A stretch of DNA of 64,000 bases from Streptococcus downei MFe28 (GTDB taxonomy: Bacteria > Bacillota > Bacilli > Lactobacillales > Streptococcaceae). The notes under the pieces were generated by a model that was not told where the DNA came from, searched no databases, and saw only the letters and a list, made by a program, of their open reading frames with translations. Position 1 is the first letter of the stretch; the number at the start of each line of letters is the position of its first letter. Where the stretch lies: positions 1,364,001 to 1,428,000 of the forward strand of contig NZ_UHFA01000002.1 in the NCBI RefSeq assembly GCF_900459175.1, given 5' to 3'. Position numbers and translations under genes: made by a program. Below are positions 46,259 through 57,831 of the stretch, one piece after another.

Positions 46259-46598
46259 GCTACAATTCACTCAGACAGCCAGAGAAGACTTGCAACAGTT
46301 GCATCAATTCTATCAGAAGAATTTTTCAAAGAAGGTTGCCGATGATTTGGTAAAGACGATGCAAAAGAAGATTGCAATCCTAACATTTTCACCTGATGGA
46401 GGCATTGATTTTAACCAAAGAATTGGTCACTCCTTAATTCCAAATCAAGTCGTTCGTTTGTTTGTAACTAAAAAGACCTTAATCTTTTACGTGGTTCAAG
46501 ATGATTTAGTTCTTATTTTGAGACTTGTCCCTACAAAAACAGACTATCTCAATCAATTAGAAAATTTATTTAAGGTTTTCGGCAAGAGCGATGAATAA
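46248..46598 (+). CDS. RelE/ParE-superfamily toxin
   Basis: 116-aa protein starting MTYKLQFTQTAREDLQQLHQFYQKNF, typical of RelE/ParE folds, with the C-terminal strands VVRLFVTKKTLIFYVVQDDLVLILRLVPTKTDY. I chose the ATG at 46248, overlapping the antitoxin stop, over an in-frame codon at 46224. Whether it cuts mRNA (RelE) or targets gyrase (ParE) is unclear. It overlaps the next gene by eight bases, which is unusual for a TA module. Confidence 0.87.
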   Translation: MTYKLQFTQTAREDLQQLHQFYQKNFSKKVADDLVKTMQKKIAILTFSPDGGIDFNQRIGHSLIPNQVVRLFVTKKTLIFYVVQDDLVLILRLVPTKTDYLNQLENLFKVFGKSDE

Positions 46599-47748
46599 AA
46601 GAAATACGGCCTTTATACTAGCTTCACTAATTTTCCTAGTCTTCCTAGGCTTTTTTATCTGGGATGGTCTTCATAATGGTCAAAGTCGGATGACGGTGAC
46701 CATCAGGAATCAGAAAGACTTGGAGAACTATCTTAAGCAAACTGGTAAGGACTGGGCCTTTGACGAGGTTTATTTTGAGAATCAAAGCTCTCTGAGCTTT
46801 CCCAAGAGGACTTATCAAGTCACAGGAAATGTCAACTGGTATTTTAGTTCCAAGGCCAAGGGAGATATTGACTTTGCTGGCTCTAAGGTCTTAATTGGCC
46901 AGCGAGCCTATTTTGAATGGAAATTTTCTGGTGACCACCTCAAGAAGGAGGGAACTCCCTGTCAGCTCAAGGATTTATCAGTCTATGGTAGTGTCAAGGA
47001 GAAGACTGATTTAGAAAGTGGCCAAATCAAGGAGCCCCACCCTAATGGTGGTCGTTTCAATGCCCAGCTCTTTCGTACGAGCAATCTTTACTTTACCAGC
47101 TTGAATTTTTACAATGCCCAGCAGAGTAGCAATCATCTCTTTGATTTGGTTGGTTCTGAAAACCTTAGCTTTACAGATATGACCTTTGCCGGCTATGGGG
47201 GCGAGACCTATTCAGACCAAGCACTCAAAGCTCGCTACGCCAAGGATTGGCATACCATTTATGCTGAAGCCCTTCAGATTGATAGTGCCATTCCTGGTTC
47301 CTTGGGTGATAAGCTTGATTTAAAAGCAACGGTTCTCTGGACTAAGGATACTTATGACGGGCGCCCCTCCAGCAATATTTCGGTGGATGCCTCCCAATTC
47401 ATTCCCTATCAGGGGCCTACTGGCCAAAGTTTGATTAGCGGTAAAAAAGAGGAAGTGGAGGTTAATTATGGCCCCAGTATAGGGGCCCACACGGTTGGGA
47501 ATCAAGACTATAGCAATATCAGTCTGACCAACAATCGTTTTGTCAGAACCATATCCGTCCCTGGCGAGGATAATGCCATCCTCTATCCCATCCATTTTCG
47601 CCACTTAAAAAATAGCCAAATGGAGGATTTTTATAATCGACAGGGCTTGATCATTAGAGGCAATCATTTTGAGCAAGAGGCTTCCTACCCCGACTGGCGC
47701 AATGGGAAGATCTCAGCAGAGGATGAATTTTTTGGTTGGTTTAAATAA
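46591..47748 (+). CDS. Secreted or anchored parallel beta-helix-like protein
   Basis: 385 aa. Residues 5-25 are a hydrophobic signal or anchor (TAFILASLIFLVFLGFFIWDGL) after a short basic start. The rest is hydrophilic with spaced repeats of N/D-rich strands (NLYFTSLNFYNAQ, NLSFTDMTFAGYGG, NISLTNNRF, GLIIRGNHF) that suggest a right-handed beta-helix like pectate-lyase-type proteins, with KARYAKDWHTIYAEALQID as a possible active or binding site. No LPXTG motif is seen. The start ATG overlaps the toxin 3' end by eight bases. I do not recognise a specific family; a role in handling a surface or environmental glycan is inferred. Confidence 0.65.
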   Translation: MNKRNTAFILASLIFLVFLGFFIWDGLHNGQSRMTVTIRNQKDLENYLKQTGKDWAFDEVYFENQSSLSFPKRTYQVTGNVNWYFSSKAKGDIDFAGSKVLIGQRAYFEWKFSGDHLKKEGTPCQLKDLSVYGSVKEKTDLESGQIKEPHPNGGRFNAQLFRTSNLYFTSLNFYNAQQSSNHLFDLVGSENLSFTDMTFAGYGGETYSDQALKARYAKDWHTIYAEALQIDSAIPGSLGDKLDLKATVLWTKDTYDGRPSSNISVDASQFIPYQGPTGQSLISGKKEEVEVNYGPSIGAHTVGNQDYSNISLTNNRFVRTISVPGEDNAILYPIHFRHLKNSQMEDFYNRQGLIIRGNHFEQEASYPDWRNGKISAEDEFFGWFK

Positions 47749-47775
47749 GACTAGCCATACACTAGGAGACTAAAG

Positions 47776-48246
47776 ATGACAGCAGCAGAATTATGGCAGG
47801 AATTTTTGGACCAAAAGCAAGCGCAAGGCTATGAGGTTGAGGATTTTCCCTTTTATGAAGCCTTTCAATTTGGACTAGAAGCGCAAACGATCGATGACTT
47901 GGCTAGGCTGGTCAAGGAGGGCATTAAAACGGCGACAGCTTCGGCTTATCCCATGTATGAATTGGATCAGGCACCTCTGCCCCAAACTGGTACATACAGT
48001 ATTGTCATGGATAGCGAAGAGCAGGCCGTCTGTCTGATACAAACGACCGAGGTTAGGACAGTTCCCTTCAATCAGGTGAGCGAGGCCCATGCCTATAAGG
48101 AAGGAGAAGGAGACCGATCTTTAACTTATTGGCGCCGAGTTCACGAAGACTTTTTCAAGCAGGAGTTAGCCCAGGTAGGCCTGGACTTTAGCCAAGACAT
48201 GCCCGTAGTCTGTGAAGAATTCCGAGTCGTAAAAAATTCAGAATGA
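47776..48246 (+). CDS. ASCH domain protein
   Basis: 156-aa protein with the ASCH beta-barrel pattern: LVKEGIKTATASAYPMYELDQ near the start, CLIQTTEVRTVPFNQV in the middle and EGEGDRSLTYWRRVHEDFF. ASCH proteins are implicated in RNA binding, and some are nucleoside amidohydrolases or nucleases. AGGAGACTAAAG precedes the ATG. It follows the beta-helix gene by 27 bases and ends at a terminator. Confidence 0.87.
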   Translation: MTAAELWQEFLDQKQAQGYEVEDFPFYEAFQFGLEAQTIDDLARLVKEGIKTATASAYPMYELDQAPLPQTGTYSIVMDSEEQAVCLIQTTEVRTVPFNQVSEAHAYKEGEGDRSLTYWRRVHEDFFKQELAQVGLDFSQDMPVVCEEFRVVKNSE

Positions 48247-48269
48247 GTAGTCAAGAGCTACTCTTTTTT
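48245..48269 (+). terminator. Terminator after ASCH gene
   Basis: GAGTAG and CTACTC pair around TCAAGAG, followed by six T. Confidence 0.85.
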
Positions 48270-48496
48270 GATACCAAGAAGGTTAATAATGCTGACTATA
48301 ATATACCCCCCTAAGCAGGCTATCTTCCCCGATTTCTGACCAGTTTTCTAGTAAAAATATAAGCAAATTATGATAGAATTGACCTTATAGAGTAAATTTT
48401 TTCTGCCAAGATTTGCCAGGGATTGGCCCAAATTGGTAGCTTTTCCTTTATTGATTTTGGCAGATAGTTGACGATGTTTGTGATGGGAGACAAAGC

Positions 48497-49246
48497 ATGG
48501 TTGGACAAGAAAAATGGATTGAAACGGCGGATGGTACCTTTGTCTATGTAGAGATTTTTGGCCAAGGACAACCGTTGGTTTTCCTGCATGGCAATAGTTC
48601 CAGTAGTCGCTATTTTAAACAGCAGATTAGCTTCTTTGTCAAGAATTATCAGGTTATCGTCTTGGACAGTCGGGGGCATGGTCGTACTCAGGCCAAGGCT
48701 CAGACTATCTCCTTTGACCAGATGGCCGATGACCTCCATCAGGTCTTTACCGTCTTGAAAATTCAAAAGGCTATCTTGGTTGGCCACAGCGATGGGGCTA
48801 ACCTAGCCATGATTTTCCAAAAGAAGTACCCTCAGGCTGTTGTTGGTATGCTCCTTAATTCGGGCAATATCACAACCAAGGCTCTGCATCTGGCTGACAG
48901 GCTCTTAATTTGGTTGGCCTACGGGTTTTTAGCGGTCTTGTCCCTGCTTATTCCTAGTTTCAAGGCTAAGAGCCGCGTTATCTATCTGATGTTGCAGGAT
49001 TTGACCATTAAGCAGGCTGATTTGGCAGCTGTCAGGGTCCCTGTTCTGGTCCTGGTTGGCAAGCATGACCTGATTAAGCTTTCTTATTCTAGGAGCTTGG
49101 CTTCCTATTTTCCCAAGGGGATTTTCTACTCCCTCAAGGGATTTGGCCATAATATTGTCAAAAAAGATTCACAAACCTTTAACCAAATTACGCATCAGTT
49201 TATCAAGCATATATTGTTAGGAGTTCCTTTTGAAAGCCCTTCTTGA
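48497..49246 (+). CDS. Alpha/beta hydrolase
   Basis: 249-aa serine hydrolase. Oxyanion motif VFLHGNSSSS, nucleophile S98 in VGHSDGAN, an acidic residue in VLVGKHDLIK and His in GFGHNIV. A hydrophobic stretch (about 130-155) may let it touch the membrane. The stop lies inside mprF (17-base overlap), so both are co-translated; this hints at a role in lipid or envelope metabolism. Clearly paralogous to the hydrolase at 61522-62259. Confidence 0.87.
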   Translation: MVGQEKWIETADGTFVYVEIFGQGQPLVFLHGNSSSSRYFKQQISFFVKNYQVIVLDSRGHGRTQAKAQTISFDQMADDLHQVFTVLKIQKAILVGHSDGANLAMIFQKKYPQAVVGMLLNSGNITTKALHLADRLLIWLAYGFLAVLSLLIPSFKAKSRVIYLMLQDLTIKQADLAAVRVPVLVLVGKHDLIKLSYSRSLASYFPKGIFYSLKGFGHNIVKKDSQTFNQITHQFIKHILLGVPFESPS

Positions 49247-51779
49247 AAAAATCAAGCCCCTTACCTCCATTCTTAAAACCGTCTTCTTTGTTTCCATCAT
49301 CCTCTTAATCATCATGGAAATCCTCAATCTGAGGCGGACCATTTCTGTGTCGCAACTCAAGGCGGCATTGGGTGGGGTGTCTCCTATCAATATTCTCCTG
49401 ATTTTTATCATTGGAGCCCTGGCCGTCCTACCAACGACGGGCTATGATTTTGTCCTCAATAAAATTTTGGGTACCAATAAGTCCAAGTGGTATATTTTGC
49501 AGACCTCCTGGTGTATCAATACCTTTAATAATTTATCGGGTTTTGGCGGTCTGATTGATATTGGTCTGCGTTTGGCCTTCTACGGGCAAAAAGGAGAAGA
49601 GGAGCGCGACCTCCAGCAGGTCACGACCTTCCTCCCTTATCTGATTTCGGGCTTGTCCTTTGTCAGTCTGGCTTCTCTGGGTCTGACCTACGCCTATGGA
49701 GTCAACCGCTCTGGTCTTCCCTATTATGATATTGTTCTGATTGGAGCTAGTCTCTATTTTCCTATTCTCTATTGGTTGACGGGACGCAAGACCAAGAATT
49801 ACTTTGCCAATATGCCTGTCAAGACCAGGAACCGTCTAGGGATTGTGTCCTTCTTCGAGTGGTCTTGTGCAGCGGCAGCCTTTATCATTATTGGCCGTCT
49901 GATGGGCATTGATATGCCGATTTCCGTCGTTCTGCCCTTCTTTGCCATTGGTTGTGCGGTGGGGATTATTTCCTTGATTCCTGGGGCTCTAGGGAGTTTT
50001 GACTTTGTCGTCCTGACAGGTCTGTCTGCCCACGGTTTGCCTAAGGAAACGGTTCTAGCCTGGCTCTTGCTTTACCGCCTGGCCTATTATGTTCTCCCTT
50101 TCTTTGTCGGGATTATTTTCTTTATCAGACATCTGGGTGGAAAGATTAATGAGAAATACAATGCCGTTCCCAAGCAGATGCTGGAAAGGGGCATTCATAC
50201 AGTCACTATCCGTCTGATTCGCTGGTTGGGGATTTTCCTAGCCCTTTCCACCGTCTTCTTTGAAAATCTGGATTATATCACCTGGCTAAGGCCTTTTAAC
50301 CCCTTGCAGAAGCAGATTATTTGGCAATTTCCAGGTCTCTTGTTGGGGATTTGTTTCATTCTTCTAGCCAGGACCATCGAAAAGAAGGTCAAGCTGGCCT
50401 ATCTTCTGACCATGATTTGGTTGGTCCTGACTCTGATTTATGTCGATTTTGGAGCTATTAGTTGGGGCTTTTCCATCGCCATTTTCTTAGCTATAATTGC
50501 CCTCAATTTGGTTCGACCTCAGCTCTATAAGAAGCAGTTTATTTATTCCTGGGAGGCTAGAACCAAGGATAGCCTGATTATTGCTCTGACCCTGCTTGTG
50601 ATTTTCACCTTGGCTGGAGTGATTTTCCCTGTTCGGGCCCATGAGCTCCATGAACTCGTGGAGCGGCATAAACCCATCAGTCCAGAAAGCTACCTCCTAA
50701 CGCGGAAAATCGTTTTAATCATTACGGTGATTATCACGGTCTCTTACTGGATTTTGATGCGGATTGTTCAAGGACGCAAGGTTAAGTTGGGCACGCCCTT
50801 CCAGGCTGACCGCTACCGTAAGCTCCTGGAAACCTATGGTGGTCAAGGGGATAGCGCACTTGCTTTTCTAGGTGACAAACGCCTCTTCTGGTATCAAAAG
50901 GAAGGCGAAGACCGGGTTGCCTTTCAATTCGCTATCCGCAACAACAAATGTCTGGTGATGGGCCAACCTGCTGGTAACCAAGCAGATGTGGAAGAAGCGA
51001 TTGCTTATTTCATTGATAAGGCCGATCGGCTGGATTACGACTTGATTTTCTATAGTATCGGTCAAAAGATGACCCTCTACCTGCATGAATTCGGCTTTGA
51101 ATTTATGAAGGTGGGGGAAAACGCCCTAGTGGATTTGGAAAAATTCACCCTCAGGGGCAATAAATACAAGCCTTTCCGCAATGCCCTCAATCGGGTGGAG
51201 AAGGATGGCTTTAGCTTTGAAGTCTTGGCCAGCCCCCATAGTCCTGAGCTTTTGGCGGAAGTCAAGGCCGTTTCTGACATCTGGCTGGACGGTCGATCTG
51301 AAAAGGGCTTCTCACTAGGTTATTTTGACCAGGCCTACTTGCAGGAAGCTGCTCTGGCAGTCGTTCGCAATCAGGAGGGCAAACTGGTTGCCTTTGCCAA
51401 TGTCATGCCTAATTATCAGGAAAATATCGCTTCCATTGATATGATGCGCTATGACAAGGAGGCCATTCCAAACGGGGTCATGGACTACCTCTTTATTTCC
51501 CTCTTTGTCTATTTCCGAGACCAAGGTATCGGTTATTTCGACTTGGGCATGGCTCCCCTATCAGGAGTTGGTCAGGTCGAGGAAAGCTTTATTCAAGAGC
51601 GTTTGGCCTATCTGGTCTATCATTTTGGCAGTCATTTTTACTCCTTTGAAGGTCTTTATCGCTATAAGGAAAAATTCACCCCACTTTGGGACCAGCGCTA
51701 TATTTCCTATTCTAGAACTTCCTGGGTCGGCTATGTCCTTATGACCCTAGTCTTAGAGGACCGAGTGACCAGAAGTTAA
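49230..51779 (+). CDS. mprF: Phosphatidylglycerol lysyltransferase/flippase MprF
   Basis: Bifunctional membrane enzyme that attaches lysine (or another amino acid) from aminoacyl-tRNA to phosphatidylglycerol and flips the product, lowering sensitivity to cationic peptides. About 13 membrane segments cover residues 1-530 (LGGVSPINILLIFIIGALAVLPTTGYDF; GFGGLIDIGLRLAFYG; LIPGALGSFDFVVLTGL). The C-terminal cytosolic DUF2156/GNAT-like domain follows (about 540-849; GGQGDSALAFLGDKRLFW, SIDMMRYDKEAIPNGVMDYLF, YFDLGMAPLSGVG). The start is TTG 49230 with TTAGGAG seven bases upstream. 849 aa, full length. Confidence 0.94.
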   Translation: MKALLEKIKPLTSILKTVFFVSIILLIIMEILNLRRTISVSQLKAALGGVSPINILLIFIIGALAVLPTTGYDFVLNKILGTNKSKWYILQTSWCINTFNNLSGFGGLIDIGLRLAFYGQKGEEERDLQQVTTFLPYLISGLSFVSLASLGLTYAYGVNRSGLPYYDIVLIGASLYFPILYWLTGRKTKNYFANMPVKTRNRLGIVSFFEWSCAAAAFIIIGRLMGIDMPISVVLPFFAIGCAVGIISLIPGALGSFDFVVLTGLSAHGLPKETVLAWLLLYRLAYYVLPFFVGIIFFIRHLGGKINEKYNAVPKQMLERGIHTVTIRLIRWLGIFLALSTVFFENLDYITWLRPFNPLQKQIIWQFPGLLLGICFILLARTIEKKVKLAYLLTMIWLVLTLIYVDFGAISWGFSIAIFLAIIALNLVRPQLYKKQFIYSWEARTKDSLIIALTLLVIFTLAGVIFPVRAHELHELVERHKPISPESYLLTRKIVLIITVIITVSYWILMRIVQGRKVKLGTPFQADRYRKLLETYGGQGDSALAFLGDKRLFWYQKEGEDRVAFQFAIRNNKCLVMGQPAGNQADVEEAIAYFIDKADRLDYDLIFYSIGQKMTLYLHEFGFEFMKVGENALVDLEKFTLRGNKYKPFRNALNRVEKDGFSFEVLASPHSPELLAEVKAVSDIWLDGRSEKGFSLGYFDQAYLQEAALAVVRNQEGKLVAFANVMPNYQENIASIDMMRYDKEAIPNGVMDYLFISLFVYFRDQGIGYFDLGMAPLSGVGQVEESFIQERLAYLVYHFGSHFYSFEGLYRYKEKFTPLWDQRYISYSRTSWVGYVLMTLVLEDRVTRS

Positions 51780-51876
51780 TACTCTTCGAAAATCAAAATT
51801 TTCCCACGGATAAATTCACTCTATAGTTTTTCATTAGAGTGACTGCTATTGAAGTTTCTATAGCCATGACTAATTC
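51780..51876 (-). repeat. BOX-like repeat, copy 5 (one end only)
   Basis: Begins ATACTCTTCGAAAATC and follows the left 100 bases of copy 2 (CCCACGGATAAATTCACTCTATAGTTTTTCATTAGAGTGACT), then stops matching; the boxA-like end is absent. Directly after the mprF stop. A separate AACCAGAC/GTCTGGTT hairpin follows at 51880-51908. Confidence 0.7.
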
Positions 51877-51926
51877 CAACCAGACAGTAAAAATGACCGT
51901 CTGGTTTATGTCTGATAAAAGAGCCT

Positions 51927-51957
51927 AAAAAAGAAGTGCCAGTGCGCTTCTTTTTTT
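51927..51957 (+). terminator. Strong terminator downstream of mprF
   Basis: AAAAAAGAAGTGC pairs with GCGCTTCTTTTTTT around CAGT; effective in both directions. The remaining bases to 52183 hold no recognisable gene. Confidence 0.85.
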
Positions 51958-52183
51958 ACCCAGTTTGATGCTTCAGTGGATAAGATTTGTGGAAATTTTC
52001 TAGTGCTTTTTGCTCAGTATCCATTCGCGGCCTTGTGCGACCAGAATCTGGATTTGCTGCCCTATAAGAAATTCTTATGGCCGAGCATAAAATATTTAGA
52101 TTAGGCAAGCTGTCGGGCTGATGATAAGATATTAATAAGTTTAAAGTCCAGCATTTGGACAAGACTAGCTAGGAGGAATGCTT

Positions 52184-53323
52184 ATGTCATCAGGTTTTTA
52201 TGAAAAATTAGCCAAGACACGTCACTATATTCACGCCCATCCGGAAGTTTCCGAGCAGGAATTTGAAACCACAGCTTTTCTCAAATCCTACTTGGCAGAC
52301 TTGGGAATTGAGACCCTCAACTACCCCTTGAAAACAGGACTAATTGCGGAAATTGGTTCAGGCAATCCTATTATTGCCCTGCGAGCAGACATCGATGCCC
52401 TACCTATTCGAGAAAAGACTGGTCTGGACTATGCTAGCACCAATGGAGCCATGCACGCCTGTGGTCATGACTTCCATCAAACCAGCCTGCTGGGGGCGGC
52501 TGAACTTTTGAAAAATCGGGAAGATGAATTGCAAGGAACTGTTCGCCTAATCTTTCAACCTGCCGAAGAAGATTTCCAAGGCGGTTATCAGGTCATTGAA
52601 GCCGGAGGTCTGGAAGGAGTGTCAGCCATTGTGGGCTACCATAATTATCCTCACCTCAAACCAGGTCAACTCGGGCTTAAATCTGGTGCCATCATGGCAG
52701 GGGTTGAACAGTTTGAAGTGACCGTTCAAGGCGTTTCCTCCCATGCTGCTAGACCTGACTTGGGCGTGGATACAGTCCTGGCTGTTACTACCATTGTCAA
52801 CAACCTTCAAGCCATCGTCGCTCGGACCGTCTCACCCTTTGAATCAGCTGTCCTCTCTGTGACCCATATTGATGTCGGAACAACCTGGAATGTCCTGCCG
52901 GCCAAGGGATTCTTTGAAGGGACCATTCGAACCTTTGACCCTCAAGTTCGCCTAGATGTTATTGAAAAGTTCGAGCGAGTTGTTAGAACAACGGCTGAGC
53001 AATTTGGAGCAGATGTCACCATTAAGTGGGGCAATTCGCCTAGCGTCACCTTCAATGACAAGACCATCACCCCAATCATCTTTGAGAATTCCAAGTCCTT
53101 TGCCGAGGTGGTTGACACCCTGCCATCAACGGGTGGTGAAGACTTTGCGGCCTTTCAAGGACAAATCCCAGGTGTCTTTGCCTTTGTCGGCTCAAACGGG
53201 GATGAGGGCGCTCCCGATTGGCACCACGATGACTTTGTCGTCAAGGACGAAGCCCTACCAGTCGCTGTCAATTATTTTGTCGAATCAGCCCTTAAGTTGC
53301 TGGAGTATTATGGCGAAAAATAA
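52184..53323 (+). CDS. M20-family amidohydrolase
   Basis: Metal-dependent amidohydrolase of the HipO/N-acyl-L-amino-acid hydrolase type. IHAHPEVSEQEFET, RADIDALPIREKTGL, MHACGHDFHQTSLLGAA (metal His/Asp), FQPAEEDFQGG (catalytic Glu) and GGEDFAAF are all in family positions. An alternative name is N-acetyldiaminopimelate deacetylase (DapL), but no dap genes are nearby. I prefer the second of two close ATGs because AGGAGG then has normal spacing. About 379 aa. Monocistronic. Confidence 0.88.
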   Translation: MSSGFYEKLAKTRHYIHAHPEVSEQEFETTAFLKSYLADLGIETLNYPLKTGLIAEIGSGNPIIALRADIDALPIREKTGLDYASTNGAMHACGHDFHQTSLLGAAELLKNREDELQGTVRLIFQPAEEDFQGGYQVIEAGGLEGVSAIVGYHNYPHLKPGQLGLKSGAIMAGVEQFEVTVQGVSSHAARPDLGVDTVLAVTTIVNNLQAIVARTVSPFESAVLSVTHIDVGTTWNVLPAKGFFEGTIRTFDPQVRLDVIEKFERVVRTTAEQFGADVTIKWGNSPSVTFNDKTITPIIFENSKSFAEVVDTLPSTGGEDFAAFQGQIPGVFAFVGSNGDEGAPDWHHDDFVVKDEALPVAVNYFVESALKLLEYYGEK

Positions 53324-53389
53324 CTAGTCTTTGGTAAGTTTTCCTCCTGTAAAAGTCTTTAGAGAAATTTCTCCATAATGTAAGCATTC

Positions 53390-53425
53390 AAAAAAGCTTG
53401 ACCTTTCAAACAGGGCAAGCTTTTT
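53390..53425. terminator. Bidirectional terminator
   Basis: AAAAAGCTTG (53391-53400) pairs perfectly with CAAGCTTTTT (53416-53425) between convergent genes. Confidence 0.85.
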
Positions 53426-53443
53426 AAAGCCAATGAAGTTAAA

Positions 53444-53845
53444 CTAAAATTGTCCGAATGGTGGTCGGTCAAAATTTTTCAGGTTAACAAGGTAGAGGGA
53501 GCCACCCACGATGGCTAGGATACCGCCAATCCAACCCAAAAAAGGAATGAGGGAGATTGCTCCACCGACGATAAAAAGAACATGGGGAGCAACATTGAGA
53601 CGGGGGTCCTCCTTATAATAGACCAGACTGACAATACCGAGGATAAGGATGGCCAGTTTCAAGCAGGTATAGAAAACATAGGTCAAGACGGAGGCTACTC
53701 GGCCGTCATAGCTGGCATCAATAGCATAGGCTAGGACAAAGATGAAGGTGGCAAGAAAAATGAGCACCCCACCAGCTATGCTTAAGATTCCATTAGTCAA
53801 GCACAGGCTTCTTGCTTTTTGATGATTATTCATAGATTCATACAT
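53444..53845 (-). CDS. Small four-helix membrane protein
   Basis: 133 aa with four hydrophobic segments (about 20-43, 58-80, 88-106, 108-124). A Gly/Ile-rich stretch, VGGAISLIPFLGWIGGILAIVGG, resembles small streptococcal membrane proteins of unknown function. Two in-frame starts are possible: ATG 53845 (AAAGGA four bases away) and ATG 53833 (MNNHQKARSL). Terminates at the convergent stem shared with the M20 gene. No function assigned. Confidence 0.7.
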   Translation of the reverse strand: MYESMNNHQKARSLCLTNGILSIAGGVLIFLATFIFVLAYAIDASYDGRVASVLTYVFYTCLKLAILILGIVSLVYYKEDPRLNVAPHVLFIVGGAISLIPFLGWIGGILAIVGGSLYLVNLKNFDRPPFGQF

Positions 53846-53949
53846 TCCTTTCTGACCACCATTATACTGACCCTAGCTTTTGCTTTCAATGAGAGTCAAG
53901 GGCAGAAAGTTAAAGAAGCAAGTCCAAGCAATAAGAGAAAATCCTCCTT

Positions 53950-53987
53950 GCGACCGAAGTTTTTTAGGGCTTGAGGTCGCTTTTTTT
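53950..53987 (+). terminator. Hairpin with T7 before mvk
   Basis: GCGACC pairs with GGTCGC over a 19-base loop, followed by seven T, 45 bases before the mvk start. Could also act as an attenuator. Confidence 0.55.
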
Positions 53988-54031
53988 GCTATTTTAAGCT
54001 AAAATATTAGAGGAATATAAGAAAGAAAGTG

Positions 54032-54913
54032 ATGATGACGCAGAAAATCGGAATCGGAAGGGCCCATAGCAAGATTATTCTCATCGGGGAACATTCGGTA
54101 GTCTACGGCTACTCAGCCATTGCCCTGCCCCTAAAAAATATTGAGGTGGTCTGTCATGTCCAGTCCTCAGACCAAGCCTTGGAAATTGACATCGCTGATC
54201 CCCTATCGACAGCGGTTTTTGCTGCCTTGGAATTTTTGGATAAGGCAGATGAAAAAATTTCCGTTCAAATTGAGTCCAATGTTCCTGCCAAAAGAGGTAT
54301 GGGATCCTCAGCAGCTGTGGCTATTGCAGCCATTCGGGCGGTCTTTGACTATTTTGATCAATCTTTGACCTTACCAGACTTGGAGATACTGGCCAATCAG
54401 GCGGAAATCATTGCCCATGAGAATCCCAGCGGTCTTGATGCCAAGACCTGCCTCAGTGACACCGCCATTAAGTTCATTCGCAATCTCGGTTTTTCAGAGA
54501 TGGCCATGGACCTAGAGGCTTGTCTGGTCATTGCCGATACAGGTATTCATGGCCATACGCGAGAAGCAGTGGCCAAGGTCCGTAACCTAGAAGAGAAGGC
54601 TTTGCCCTATCTACACCGCTTGGGTAAGCTAGCTAATACCATCGAAATCGGAATTTTAGCCAAAGATCTCCTCATCGTGGGTCAGGCCATGAGCCAAGCC
54701 CATCATGAATTAAATCAGCTGGGTGTCTCCAGTCCAGAAGCCAATCGTTTAGTAGGTGTTGCCCAGGCTCAAGGGGCCTTGGGAGCTAAGATGTCCGGTG
54801 GTGGTCTAGGCGGTTGCATCATTGCCCTCTGTCGTCATCAAGAAGAAGCCGTGGCTCTGGCTACAGAGCTCGAAAAAGAAGGAGCCGTTAACACGTGGAT
54901 AGAAAATCTGTAA
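54032..54913 (+). CDS. mvk: Mevalonate kinase
   Basis: GHMP kinase making 5-phosphomevalonate. KIILIGEHSVVYGYSAIALPL starts the fold, PAKRGMGSSAAVAIAAIRA is the ATP loop and GAKMSGGGLGGCIIAL the third GHMP motif. About 293 aa; the start is one of three adjacent codons (GTG 54029, ATG 54032, ATG 54035). It overlaps mvaD by 19 bases. First gene of the four-gene mevalonate operon. Confidence 0.94.
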   Translation: MMTQKIGIGRAHSKIILIGEHSVVYGYSAIALPLKNIEVVCHVQSSDQALEIDIADPLSTAVFAALEFLDKADEKISVQIESNVPAKRGMGSSAAVAIAAIRAVFDYFDQSLTLPDLEILANQAEIIAHENPSGLDAKTCLSDTAIKFIRNLGFSEMAMDLEACLVIADTGIHGHTREAVAKVRNLEEKALPYLHRLGKLANTIEIGILAKDLLIVGQAMSQAHHELNQLGVSSPEANRLVGVAQAQGALGAKMSGGGLGGCIIALCRHQEEAVALATELEKEGAVNTWIENL

Positions 54914-55831
54914 GTGTCAAATCCTATGCTAACATTGCCATTGTCAAGTATTGGGGCAAGGCTGATGCCAAGAAGATGATTCCAGCGACCAGTAGTATCT
55001 CTCTGACCCTGGAAAATATGTACACCAAGACCGACCTGTCCTTTTTACCTGAGGAAGCTCGAGGCGATGAATTTTATATCGACGGTGTCCTGCAAAGCCC
55101 GCAGGAACATGTTAAGATGACGACGATTATTGATTTTTTCCGCAAGGAAGGTCAACCTTTTGTCAAGATTGAAACCAGCAACAATATGCCAACAGCAGCT
55201 GGTCTCTCCTCTAGTTCTAGCGGTCTGTCGGCCCTAGTTAAGGCCTGCAATCAGCTCTTTGACTTTGGTCTTAATCAAAAAGAACTGACCCAGTATGCCA
55301 AGTTTGCCTCTGGCTCCTCGGCTAGGTCTTTTTTTGGTCCGCTGTCCGCTTGGGACAAGGACTCAGGTGAGATTTATCAGGTCAAGACTGATTTGGATTT
55401 GGCCATGATTATGCTGGTGCTCAATGATCAGCCCAAGACTATTTCCAGCCGAGAAGGAATGAAACGTTGTGCAGAGACTTCGAGTGATTTTCAGGATTGG
55501 GTAGAGCAGTCGGTCTTTGATTATAAGGCTATGCTGGGCTATCTGGCTGCTAATGATTTTGCTAAGGTTGGCCAATTGGCTGAAGAAAACGCCCTGAGAA
55601 TGCATGCGACAACACGATCAGCCCATCCGCCTTTTTCTTATTTGACAGAAGAATCCTATCAGGCTATGGATTTTGTTAGAAGCCTGCATGAACAAGGGTA
55701 TGACTGTTATTTCACCATGGATGCTGGCCCTAATGTCAAGGTTCTCTGTCAGACCAAGGATTTGGAGAAGCTGGCTCAAATTTTGGGGCAGCATTATCGC
55801 ACCATTGTCTCTAAAACCAAGGATCCAGCCC

Positions 55832-55839
<8 letters not shown>
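54895..55839 (+). CDS. mvaD: Diphosphomevalonate decarboxylase
   Basis: Produces isopentenyl diphosphate from mevalonate diphosphate. SYANIAIVKYWGKAD is the substrate loop, NNMPTAAGLSSSSSGLSAL the phosphate loop and FTMDAGPNVKVL the C-terminal GHMP motif. 314 aa. GTG start inside mvk; the stop overlaps mvaK2 by eight bases. Confidence 0.95.
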
Positions 55840-57831
<1,992 letters not shown>

